DNA from: Talinum fruticosum
Taxonomy: Eukaryota > Streptophyta > Magnoliopsida > Caryophyllales > Talinaceae
Reading direction: 5' to 3'
DNA length: 64,000 nucleotides
Assembly: GCA_021018815.1 (NCBI GenBank)
Contig: JAITYX010000017.1
Span: 1,860,001 to 1,924,000 of the forward strand
Part shown: in pieces, positions 41,623 to 52,122 of the stretch
How the letters are laid out: every line of letters begins with the position of its first letter
How positions within the stretch are numbered: the stretch's first letter is position 1
Notes under the pieces: model-generated
What the model was told of the DNA's origin: nothing
Database searches by the model: none
Seen by the model: only the letters and a program-made list of their open reading frames with translations
Translations under genes and position numbers: made by a program

Positions 41623-42855
41623 CTATGCAGTCTTGCTTCTTACTGCACCAAGATATGGCTCCCCACCAAGGGTGAAAACGTATCCTAAGGTTGACTTGGA
41701 CTCATCCAGGTCACCACCCCAATCTGCATCTGAGTATCCCCTCAGTTTTAGGTCCCCTCCTTGATAACAAAGTACCAAGTCAGTAGTTCCACGAAGATAG
41801 CGCATTATTCTTTTGACAGCTTGCCAATGAGCAGGTCCCGGGTTATTTTGGTAACGACTCACCAATCCAACCGCGAAGCAAATGTCAAGCCGTGTACATA
41901 ACATGGCATACATTAAGCTTCCTATCGCACTAGCGTAGGGAACACTACTCATATTCTGCTTTTCTTTATCTGTTTTAGGACATTGCTCATGACTTAAAGT
42001 AAGACCCTTATCGACTGGAGTGTCAACGGGTTTGGAATTTTGCATCCGAAAACGTTCTAGGACTTTCTCGATATATGCCTTCTGACATAAACCAAGAAGC
42101 TTTTTAGAACGGTTTCTGATTATTTCCACACCAAGGACATACTTGGCTTGACCCATGTCTTTCATCTCGAAGACGGAAGACAACCACTTCTTAGTGGCGT
42201 TGATCATTTCCAGGTTGTTTCCAGCCAGTAGTATGTCATCAACGTACAATGTAAGGAACATAATCCCTACTGTCGTCCTCTTGACATATACACAATGGTC
42301 TTCTGAAACCATGGTTAAGCCATACGAAGTAATAGCTTCATGGAATCTAAAGTACCATGATCTGGAAGACTGTTTAAGACCATATATGGATCTTTTAAGA
42401 CGACAAACTTTGTCCTCTTGTCCTTTTGATACGAAACCAATAGGTTGATCCATATAAATCTCCTCCTCCAGATTACCATTGAGGAAGGCAGTCTTTACAT
42501 CCATCTGGACTAACTCCAAGTCCAAATGAGCAACCAGGGCTAGAAGTAGGCGAATAGAGGTCATTCTCACCACAGGAGAAAAAGTCTCTTCATAATCTAC
42601 ACCTTCAACTTGTGTAAATCCTTTCGCCACTAATCGGGCCTTGAACTTATCAATTGATCCATCTGCTCGACGTTTAACCTTGAAAACCCACTTGTTTCCA
42701 ATGGCCTTACGTCCGGGAGGAAGATCAACCAGTTCCCAAACTTCATTCTTTGCCATTGAGTCCAACTCATCTCTCATGGCTTCCATCCATTCTGTATGGT
42801 TTGGTGAGTTTATAGCCTCTTCATAAGAGGTTGGCTCTTCTATTTCCAAAGGCAT
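41623..42855 (-). pseudogene. copia reverse transcriptase and N-terminal RNase H
   Basis: Frame of 410 residues with WVFKVKRRADGSIDKFKARL, LVAKGFTQ, VQMDVKTAFLNGNLEEEIYM, the catalytic YVDD in LTLYVDDILLAGN, and the start of RNase H at SDADWGGDLDESKSTLGY. All RT motifs are intact. It ends early by a one-base loss in a G run near 41650 that removes it from the rest of the RNase H domain. Confidence 0.95.
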
Positions 42856-43600
42856 ACAAAAGAAGATATCCTCTTCGATTTGAAAAAATCGTCGGGGAAC
42901 TTTTCCTCGTTCGCTCCTTCGAATGATTTTAGGACTTGGTTCTTTTGTCTTACTAGGCTCAGGATCCCTCCCCTTTTCCTTTGAGGTGTGGGACTCTGAG
43001 TAATAGGAGAATCTCTCCCACTAATCCCTTGGGATGTGGATGAAGGTTCCTGAGAAAGAGGACTGATCTCGTGATTAGGAACTGGAGATTGAGAACGTTC
43101 CTCATTCTCTTGTTGGATCTCCTGTGTAGACACATTTCCATCATTAGAGATGATAGGACCACTCCCACTATCTCTATTGTTTGGAAAACTATTATCCTCG
43201 GTGACATGATGAGTGTACGAATCCTCCCCTCACCGAGAGATAATTGTTGTAACTCATACAACTCTAAGTCCTTCTTAATTTCACCAATACTTGGGAACTC
43301 ATCCTCAATAAAATCGACATTTCGGGATTCTATTTCCTTCATGCCGCCAGTTGGATGTTCTCCATACATGACATATCCTTTTGAATTTTCTGGATACCTG
43401 ATGAACACCATTTTTGTAGCTCTAGGACCAATTTTCCCATGTGGGTGAGTTGGGTTGTGCACATAGCCAGCCGAACCCCACGGGCGTAAATGGTCCAAGA
43501 TGGGCTTTCTACCATTCCATAACTCATATGGAGTGATCGAAACACTCTTACTAGGCACTCGGTTCAGGATGTAAGTTGCCGTAAGCAACGCATCCCCCAA
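42840..43600 (-). pseudogene. copia integrase C-terminal and linker region, two frames
   Basis: The piece from 43600 reads LTATYILNRVPSKSVSITPY and ELWNGRKP, the usual end of the copia integrase core and start of the C-terminal region. Frame moves near 43220 into a Ser/Pro/Gln-rich linker ending around 42840, next to the RT start. At least two single-base changes separate these pieces. Confidence 0.85.
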
Positions 43601-44940
43601 AAACTAATTGGCAAATTAGCTTGGGCCATCATTGTCCTGACCATGTCAAGTAATGTTCGATTCCGTCGCTCGGCAACTCCATTTTGTTGAGGAGTGCCTG
43701 GAATCGTAAGTTGCCTGCGTTTGCCCTTTTCCTTACAAAACCCTTTGAACATATCAGAAAGGTATTCACGACCACGATCGGTGCGAAGAGACTTTACTCT
43801 ACGCTCCAGTTTGTTTTCTACTTCCGCTACGAAGCGTTTGAACACATCTAAAGCTTCATAACGGTGTGATAAAAGGTACACATACCCATATCGTGAATAG
43901 TCGTCTATCAAAGTGAGAAAATAACTAGCACCATGACGTGCTTTGACATTCATAGGTCCACATATGTCGGAGTGAATAAGTTCTAAGGGATGTGACGCCC
44001 TAGAAGCCTTACCAAAAGGCTTTTTGGTCGCCTTACCAGCTAAGCATGACTCACATCTAAGCAACCTAACCTTAGTAAGTCGGTCTAGAAGACCTTCTTT
44101 TGCTAGTCTAGTCATTCTATCTTGGCCAATATGACCAAGTCTTGCATGCCATTTAACAGATTCAGAATTGGAATCAACAAATGAAACTAATGCAGAATTA
44201 TCATAGCAAACGTCTAAATCCAAAACAGGGAAATTGTTTTGAAAACTAGCATGGCCAAACAAATTGCCACCATAATAAATCTCTAAACCATCTTCTTTTG
44301 AAACAAACTGAAAACCTACTTTAACTAAGGAGACAAAGGAAATAAGGGAACATTGCACCCCAAGCGCGTAGAGAGCATTTAGTAGGAGTAACTTATTTCC
44401 TCCACGTAGCTTGAGCTGATACGTTCCCACACCGAGAACGTCTTCAATCGTGCCATTCCCTAATGTCACGGTTTGTATGCCCACCGGATAAGGGTGAAAC
44501 TCTACAAACCCAACTCGGTCTTGAACTATGTGCTTGCTTGCTCCCGAGTCTACAATCCAATTAGGAAGAGAGTTAGCAACTAATGCATGGGAACAAACAA
44601 ATAATTCAGAGACTTTAATGGAGGGGGTCACCTTTTGAGGCTCGGGACAATCCCTAGCATAGTGACCCTTCTTTCCACAATTATAACACTTCACACGTGC
44701 CATATTTTTCTCTTTGTTGCCCTTAGCCTTATGCTGTTTCTTGGCATTTCCACCTGCAGGCCCAGGTTTCTTAGAGGGATGAGAACTTTTCTTCTTCCCT
44801 CGTTTGAACTTGTTGCCTTTAGGTTTGTTTCCTTTAGCAACTAATGCAGCAGGAACGGGAGCAGGAGCATGTGACTTCATACGGTCTTCTTCGAGCTCAA
44901 GATGACGAACAATATCGTCCACAGATCTGGAGGTGATCAC
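43564..44940 (-). pseudogene. copia gag zinc knuckle, protease and integrase core
   Basis: One frame of 458 residues. It holds the nucleocapsid CCHC knuckle (CYNCGKKGHYARDC, from residue 85), the aspartic protease motif WIVDSGASKHI (Asp131), the GAG-pre-integrase HARLGH region, and the integrase core with HSDICGPM, DDYSRYGYVYLL, RTDRGREYLS and PQQNGVAERRNRTL. All three DDE acidic residues appear present. The frame ends by loss of one base in a G run near 43590, after which the integrase continues in another frame. Confidence 0.95.
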
Positions 44941-44949
44941 TATGCACCA

Positions 44950-45565
44950 TCAGGGTCTTGAACGTTTTCCAGATGGAACACGAATCACATTCGTGACTTG
45001 ATCACGCTCAGAGATCTCGATCCCTCCAGCCTTAAGATCACGAACCATTGCACTCAATGTTCGTATATGTTCGATTATACTATGCTCCGGGCCAAAAGTG
45101 TATTGCATCCACGTAAGATGCAGTTGGCGGAGCTTAGTGGCAGAAGTTTGCCCGAACTTGATCTTAAGTTGATCCCACATATCTTTAGCTGTAGGACAGT
45201 TCTCAAACTCACCGATTAAGTCATCATGCATGAGGTTCAGTAAGGCATACCGCGTCGAGCGGTCCTTTTGAACCACTCCTGATATGCTTTCAAATCCTTC
45301 CGATACTGTGCAGAACTAGTATCAACATCCTTGTCATCTTTATCCTTAGTAGCAGGGGATACATTTTGGCGGTCAAGAACTCTAGTAGTTCTCGCTCATT
45401 CAGAAGGAACTGAACCCTCCGATGCCAAATGTCATAGTTGGACCCTACCAACTTTTCAGTCAAGGCCATATCAGTCATAAGTTTCGTTGCCATATCTACA
45501 AATAAAAATTGGACATTTAGGCACATCTTAAAACAATTAAAATTTTCACAAAATTCTTTACTCAA
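44950..45565 (-). pseudogene. copia gag N-terminal part, frameshifted
   Basis: Pieces read MATKLMTDMALTEKLVGSNY, then LMHDDLIGEFENCPTAKDMW and MVRDLKAGGIEISERDQV, matching copia capsid (UBN2-type) proteins. By eye at least four single-base frame changes occur between 45360 and 44930, making gag the most damaged part of the element. Confidence 0.88.
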
Positions 45566-45569
45566 GTCA

Positions 45570-47240
45570 TATGATCGAAAATTTTGCTAAGCTCATAATC
45601 ATCACATATGAAATGAACTAGAAATTTTAGAAAAATTAATTGACACTTTAATTCCATAGAAAACATATTCATATGAATTTTAACATTAAACGAATTAACA
45701 TTGAACTTTACATACCACAAAGGTAGTTAAGATGTAAAACTAATTTACATGAAAAATTTGTACGTGATATTATTAATTCACATGAAACATATTCATATTA
45801 ATTTTAAAAACTAATTTACAGATAATATCACTCAACTCATACTATATAAAAACTAATTTTATAATTAATATGATTTTATGAAACAAATTCATATGTAGAG
45901 CAAAGCTATTGCCTTTTATAAAACTAATTTATATAACACTATATTAAACACATTTATATAATGTTCATGCTGATTTTCCATCTTTGAAACATGTAATACG
46001 AAATTACATATATTAAACAAATAACATGCCCAAAAACAAATAATCACATAAAACACAATTATGTAATTTATATAATATGAAACAGATTCATAAAATTAAC
46101 TGATTAAAATAACTTACACAAAATTATAAAACCAGGTTAATATTAATTTTAAATTTACACAAAATAAAAAATTAAAACCATGTACTAAACATATTAAATT
46201 ATGAGCATGCTAATTGATTTCATGTGGACCAATTCGTGACCTAAAGATGCGTGCCTCTGGAAACAGAAAAACAAAAAACAAGGGCTGGGGAAAAATTGAG
46301 GCCTCGGGACCAAATCCGAACACCGGAAAACAAAAGAAGGGCACGCTTGCCCTTACCAGCCTTTTTCATTTACTCACGCATGCCCTTTCCCAGAGACTTC
46401 TTTCCTCTCTGTCCTCTCTCCCTCTCGGTCTCTCTGTCCTCTTGGTCTCTCCGACCGAGAGTCTCTCTCCTCTCGCCTTGACCTCCTTGAGTAGCCATAG
46501 CCACGGGAGGAAGGCTTCGGCTTGACTCCATGGTTACCGGCGACACCTTTCAAAACCACGGCCTCTCTTTCCGTCTCACGGTGACCCAAATGATGTAAAC
46601 CCCGCCCTTCGCCGCCGAACCAAAAACGAGACCCACAAGCCTCGTCCCACTTTTTCGGCAAAAATCCTACTGTCATGATGTAGATCGGCCGCCAAGCAAC
46701 CGATTAACACCAATCTCGAGCGGTGGTAGTTACGGCGTGGTGGCGCGTGACCCACACGCGCCACCGCCGGGGCTGTTTTCGCAAAGAAAAAGGTTGATGG
46801 ACGTATATCGGCGGCGGAGAAGCTAAGAGAGAGGAAGATCTAATCCTCGCGGTGGCGCGTGTCGGTACGTGCCACCCTCTCCCGGCGGTCTGATGGGTTA
46901 GTCCGATTGCCTAACCTCCTTTTCTATTTTTTATTTATTTATTTATTTTTTATTTATTTATTTGGGTCGTAGAGGCCAGACCGGGGTAGTTTTTGCGTTG
47001 GGCCACTAATGGCCATGTTGCGGTCGCCGCCCTCGCCGCCGAGGCGATTGGCGGTTTATTCTATGGTCGTCGAGAGGGAGGGGGCGCCACAGAGGCGATG
47101 GTTCGGTAGTGACAGAGAGTCCGAGTCGGGAGGTTTAACGCAGTGTTAATTAAACGGGATTTAAATTTGTACTTAACAAATTATGCGGCCTAAACTAATC
47201 GGGCTAATGACTAACCGGGGCTAGGAACTAGGCATCCAAA
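45570..47240 (-). other. copia 5' leader between primer site and gag
   Basis: The part next to gag (45570-46200) is very AT-rich. The part near the LTR (46220-47200) is GC-richer with CT-rich runs and short open frames on both strands that I do not consider genes. The length of about 1.7 kb is long for a copia leader. Confidence 0.5.
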
Positions 47241-47252
47241 GCTCTGATACCA
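47241..47252 (-). promoter_or_regulatory. Primer binding site, initiator tRNA-Met type
   Basis: Minus-strand TGGTATCAGAGC one base after the 5' LTR. This is the standard copia primer site for tRNA-iMet. Confidence 0.95.
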
Positions 47253-47253
47253 C

Positions 47254-47741
47254 TGTTGGTATATATGTAAATATAAGGACTAACCTTAGTAGTTGCGGAA
47301 GCGAATAGATCGACTGCCGTTCGATAGCCCACAAGTCAATTTCCCGAGTCACGAATCCTCCGAGTCCGGTTGTACTCCGAAGTCCGGTTCAGTGTCGTCC
47401 GGAACAGTATATCCGGCGTCTACTAGAGTCGCCGGAAACAGTCACGTCTCAAACCCGAAGACCCTAATATGGTCGGTCTAACTGTGAGGGAGATTAGAGG
47501 ATTTCGAGGAGAATCCGAGAGGAGCAACGAATGCTGCGTTGTTCACCGATATGTCAATCTGTGTCTCCCATTACTGATTAAATAGGAGCATCCGCTCCTA
47601 TCCTTATTGTTAAGAAGTTGAGTCAATTTCAACTTCATCTCGCTATCCCACTTATCCAGGAACCTTTCCTGGATAAGAAGGGAGATTAATTAAGCGGAAA
47701 TTAACAGGCCTAAGTGGCCGTTTTATGAACCTCGTCCAACA
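47254..47741 (-). repeat. 5' LTR of the copia element
   Basis: 488 bp with the same ends as the 3' LTR. It should carry the element's promoter, read leftward. Confidence 0.96.
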
Positions 47742-48969
47742 CTTCTAAATTTACGGTGACCAATAAGATGATATGTATCTTGCATAAAAACACTATTAAA
47801 ATATCTTATCTTGACCTATATCAATGTATTTTATAATTTAAAATCATAATTCTTTTAATAACTATGATTACTTATGAAGGTAAAGCTTTAGTACTCGTCG
47901 GCTACACCGACAAGTATTGAATGACACTCTAATTGGATCAACTATACCTAGATGATGTGTCATACACATAATTTTATAAATATGAAAAATAATGGATAAA
48001 ATGACGATTATGCATAATTTGTAAGTTGTAATACAATTATACTATTAAATCATATCATTCTTTTTCAATTTATTACATGATATAATCATTTTTATATCAA
48101 AATAAAACACTTAAAGTGTGTCTTATACAAGACACACATCATTTTACTTTATTTAAAGATTATTTCAGTAAAAGTCACTTTAAAATGAGTAATTAGTTAC
48201 CCTCGTAGCAATTATAATATCATAAGTGTGTTTGTCTCTATCTCCTAAATAAAAGTTAAGACCTTCTTATATAAGAGTTATTAATATTTTATTCCCTTTG
48301 TGTTAAGTTATTTTGTCGCTTTGGACTATTGAGAGAATATTAAGATAAAATTACTTTCAAGATAAATTAGTTGCTAAAAGACTAAAATGTCCCTAATAAA
48401 TGAGCAAGTTTGGAAAAAGAAAAATAATTGATAAAGATAAAATTGACAAAGTAATAATTAATATCATTAAAATGATAAAGCGACAAACATTATAAAATAA
48501 AAAAATCAATTGCAACAGTAAATATTTATCAACATATGCTCCATTGAAAATTCTAAATTTGTTAATAAATAAAGTTAAATGAAAAGTAAACACGCATTCG
48601 TTAACCTTATGCATGATGCACTTCTCCCCAATTCCACGCAAATCCCCATCCTAAGATCAAACAATTTACATTCCACCACCCCAAAATATTTTCCTAGCAA
48701 GTTCGTAAGCTGTGGTATGGTCTTCCACCTGTGCAACTAGACTAATTGGGTCTAACAAAAGTAACTCAATATTTTGAGTTTTTACCAAATCTAAAACCCG
48801 TAAAAATTAAAATATAATCGTTTATATTTTATTAAAATATAAAATATATCCAACCTATATTTTACCGAACCTGAGTATGTCCATTCTTATTTAACTCATC
48901 CATTAGTTTAATACTCATGGATTTAAAAACTTTTATGACATTGTATCAATCTAAAATTCTTTGATTATA

Positions 48970-49200
48970 CATACATACTATTTATAAGTGTTCTTTTTAT
49001 ATATTTTTGAAGTTTATGTTTTGTTTTTTTTTTGGGTGGTATATGATGTTTTAAAATGGTTAACCAAATTGAGAGAACGAATAGGGCAAAAAATCACATA
49101 CATACTATTTATAAGTGTGTATATGTTTGGTTTTTTGGGTATATGATGTTTCAAAATGGTTAAGCAAATTGAGAGAACGAATAGGGCAAGAAATAACATC
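48970..49200. repeat. Tandem duplication, period about 127 bp
   Basis: CATACATACTATTTATAAGTG occurs near 48970 and 49096, and TATATGATGTTT-AAAATGGTTAA with CAAATTGAGAGAACGAATAG follows in both copies. Confidence 0.85.
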
Positions 49201-49208
49201 CCATTGTA

Positions 49209-49243
49209 TGCTGAATAGATTATTTTTGCAAATCTATTCAGCA
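49209..49243. repeat. Hairpin with 13-bp perfect arms
   Basis: TGCTGAATAGATT at 49209-49221 and AATCTATTCAGCA at 49231-49243 pair perfectly around a 9-base loop, with weaker pairing outward. It lies about 230 bases upstream of gene A. Confidence 0.9.
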
Positions 49244-49477
49244 TATATACAATCGACGTTTATTAGCTTGTCACCTCTTTGCTTTTCGTCGAATCACTTT
49301 TGCCAGTATGTTGCTTGGAAACAGCAAAAGAAGACAAAACTACTTAGTGACAGGATGCAAGAAGCAGTATATAAGACGAGGCCACATTCTGCAGACTGCA
49401 GCTTCCCAAAAGTCTTAGTCTTTACTTAACCCTAATCCCAAGCAAAAAGCCACCCTCTAAACCCTCCCTCCCCAATA

Positions 49478-49973
49478 ATGCAAGCCCTGAATTACAATGT
49501 AGTGTTGAATCATTGCATAGTCCTGCAGCAATTAGTTCAGCTCAATGATCAACAAGTAGATGAATGTCACTCCCCTTTCACCTTCCTCACCACTTTCTTG
49601 GTGAATCTGGTTCAGTTGAAGTATCAAGCTGGTGATACTAATACACCTTCCCCTTTCGAGACCAACCCGGAAACTATTTCAGTAGCCATTGCCTCCATCT
49701 TCCTCTACTTCTTTGCTTACCATAAGAGAACCGCCCCAATAAACATAATTATGCTAGTCTCTGGGTTCATTTCTTGGGTGTCACTTGTGTCTTTGCTCCT
49801 TCCTACCTCTGCCCAAAACATTTGCTAGCTATGTCTTGTTTGCCATGGTCGGGGCAGGGACCATGTTAATGGTCGGGGCACTCTACATGGCATTGGCCAA
49901 CTTGGCCACGGCTTCAACTTCGTGGACGACGAGGAGTCTCTCTAGAGGAAGAGCGCTTTTCCCACCTCAATAG
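49478..49973 (+). pseudogene. Small multi-spanning membrane protein, copy A (one frameshift)
   Basis: Starts MQALNYNVVLNHCIVLQQLV. Hydrophobic segments lie at about residues 33-47, 67-82 (IASIFLYFFAYHKRT) and 88-109 (SGFISWVSLVSLLLPTSAQN), and a fourth (YVLFAMVGAG) follows in another frame. One extra T at about 49822 gives a stop at 49828; the inverted copy B lacks this T. Copy A also has a 24-bp internal duplication (MVGA twice) absent from B. Gene C at 59058 is a diverged relative sharing the start, YF-AYH and VSLVSLLLP-SA-N. I do not recognise the family and give no function. Confidence 0.65.
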
Positions 49974-50043
49974 GACCAATGTACTTCCTTTGCATATAGG
50001 GGATACTTTCCAAAAAGCAGCCGCCGACTTGGAAACCATCCAA

Positions 50044-50115
50044 CTGGATCGCCTCAGTGCTCCCATTCCTGACCCGGAACTGGATCGCCTCAGCGCTAAT
50101 TGCGTCTTCTTGACA
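50044..50115. repeat. 36-bp minisatellite downstream of gene A
   Basis: CTGGATCGCCTCAGTGCTCC begins at 50044 and again at 50080. The same 36-bp unit occurs in the inverted copy near 57170-57255. Confidence 0.85.
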
Positions 50116-50465
50116 CACAATCAGGTGGAGGGTGGCCCTATGGTCAAAAGCTTGGAAGGATTCACCAAAGTACCATGCAGAGTTATTAGCAAGGAACTTC
50201 AGCTCTATTCCAATTATTTTTCATTGATTGCGTGTGGTTTATTTGTGCTGTATTAGAGGTATTTGTTTTGTGGTGTCCTGGTACTGAGTCTGGAGGGCTC
50301 TTCATCAATCCTTTTTGTTTTCTACTCTTTTGATTTTGTACTGCCGGCAGCACTATTTATCAAAAAATATATATATATATTGTGAAATAATAAAAGTAAA
50401 TTAAAGTGACATACATTATAAAACGGATTGAGTATTAATTTCCAAAATAATAGAGTGTGACGTTA

Positions 50466-50720
50466 TGAGCATAATCTCCAAGCTGCAAAGTGCCACCAAA
50501 GGAAGATCTCAACTTGATTTAATTTATAATGATATTAGAAAGTATGTTTCTTTGTTTTCTTCATTACTTTCTAGTCATGTGAAACAAGAAGGTAATAATA
50601 TTGTGGCTCATCTCACCGCTAAATAGTTACCACCTAGGGGGATAAATATGTATGATTGACTAATTTTCCGCCCTAACATTTCAAACTTAGCGGAATTAGA
50701 CACATATCAATAAAGTTACT
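50466..50720 (+). pseudogene. LINE RNase H C-terminal relic
   Basis: The frame reads MSIISKLQSATKGRSQLDLI, YNDIRKYVSLFSSLLSSHVK and QEGNNIVAHLTAK, the end of an RVT_3-type RNase H domain, interrupted by stops. No upstream LINE sequence is seen. Confidence 0.7.
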
Positions 50721-51050
50721 CGTTTTCACCTAAAAAAATGTAAGGTTAAAAGGAAAGGAAAGGGGGTAACCCATTGCCATTTGGAGAGCCCACCCATTTG
50801 GCCATATTTTCTGTGAGGCACGCACCAATCCCCACCCCGCCATCCTACCCAAAAAAAAAAAAAAAGAAAAAGAAGAATGCCTTTAGCCGTTTACTACAAA
50901 AATACAGTTTCATGCTAAGTTAGCTGATCTAGAAGGTAGAAGTAAACCAGTTAAGGATTTAGAAATTTCTCGCTTCAGTTAAAGCTTGAATTGAATTGCT
51001 CTCAGCCAGTAGAACATCATCCCCTTCCATGGATAACCCTGTTCACACAA

Positions 51051-51157
51051 ATCAGTGAGTCTTTCATTGTATTTAGATCCGAATTCAATCATCAACTGAG
51101 GTCCAAACGAAAGAAATAAACAAGTTTACATTTGTTACTTCGTATACATATATGCGC
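51051..51157. repeat. Duplicated block A4 (inverted copy at 56529)
   Basis: ATCAGTGAGTCTTTCATTGT through CAAGTTTACATTTGTTACTT is found reverse-complemented at 56529-56634 with few differences. Confidence 0.88.
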
Positions 51158-51759
51158 AGCGTACGCGTGTATATGTACGTGTGTGTATATATATAAGAAC
51201 ATAAAAGCATATATGTCCACCTGTTGAACTTATATATAAAACGCATATAAATATAAATAAAAATGAACATAAACAAATTTAAAAAAGCATAAATGAACAT
51301 AAATGAATATAAATGAATATAAAAGAATATAAAAGAACATAAAACATAAATATATTATGTTTTTAATGTGAAGTCGAGCAAGTCAGAAATAGCATGCATG
51401 GTTCAAATGAATGTAAACAAGAAATTATTATGAATATTTATGGAAGAATTGAATAAATATATGTTGAGAAATACTCTAATGTAAAGTAAATTTGTGAGTG
51501 TTATAGAATAATAATGTCCCTCAAAAAGTTTTTCTTGTTTTCTACTTTTCTCGCACCTGCCTATATATACAACAAAGTGCATAAATCCAACTCTCGAAAA
51601 TTTGGGCACAAGAATACTTCCATAAATATTCATTTTCTCTATTCAAGAGTTGATTTATGAATGCTTCCATAAATACATTTAAACGTGGCAATTTCACATG
51701 TGATGGGTGATTGGGAATCTAAACACTTGCTTTTGTGACTGCTTCGACGTTAACTAACT

Positions 51760-51895
51760 CACACTAATTTAAAGCAGTCGGACATGTGCCCACAATTTGA
51801 GACATTAAGTGGTCACAGCTTGCGACTGATTCACACCAATTTAAAGCAGTCGGAAGCCATCACATGCGCCCACAATTTGAGACATTAAGTGGTCA
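51760..51895. repeat. Tandem repeat, period 72-80 bp
   Basis: CACACTAATTTAAAGCAGTC at 51760 recurs as CACACCAATTTAAAGCAGTC at 51832, and CCCACAATTTGAGACATTAA ends both copies. Confidence 0.92.
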
Positions 51896-52055
51896 GAGAC
51901 TGGCAGTTTTTTAATTTTAATTTTTTCTCTAACTTCTAAATGTGAAACTTGAAAATTGGTCTCAAACTGGCACAGCATAAGAGCCACTCGTTTCCATCCG
52001 CCCCCTCTATCTCTCTCCTCCGTACCTCTCAGCTCCTCCACCCAGCCTCCCTCGT

Positions 52056-52122
52056 CCAGTGAATTAGCCTTTGGTAAATACATATTTTGATTTACATTTT
52101 GAACCAAAGGCTAATTCACTGG
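52056..52122. repeat. Hairpin with 19-bp perfect arms
   Basis: CCAGTGAATTAGCCTTTGG (52056-52074) and its exact reverse complement (52104-52122) enclose 29 bases, which themselves contain TAAAT/ATTTA pairing. Confidence 0.97.

Larger units (their letters stand above)
39767..47741 (-). mobile_element. Complete Ty1/copia LTR retrotransposon, 7,975 bp
   Basis: Two 488-bp LTRs (39767-40254 and 47254-47741) begin TGTTGG and end CCAACA. CTTCT flanks the element on both sides (39762-39766, 47742-47746). The minus strand carries the genes: a leader, gag, then protease, integrase, RT and RNase H in copia order, then about 1 kb to the 3' LTR. The primer site after the 5' LTR is TGGTATCAGAGC, matching the 3' end of initiator tRNA-Met. 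The LTRs differ by eye at about seven substitutions and two single-base indels, so insertion was fairly recent. All main ORFs are split by single-base frameshifts, so this copy cannot make its full polyprotein as written. Confidence 0.97.
47747..49470. other. AT-rich stretch with duplicated blocks, before gene A
   Basis: No coding region. 47747-47766 and 48155-48377 match 57765-57784 and 57789-58014 in the same order. The roughly 390 bases between them here are absent from the other copy. The last 100 bases, including CTTCCCAAAAGTC and CCTCTAAACCCTCCCTCC, probably form the promoter and leader of gene A. Confidence 0.6.

Noticed and set aside
46214..46764. Open frames in the GC-richer part of the copia leader
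   Set aside because: Overlap on both strands, low complexity, and position in an untranslated leader.
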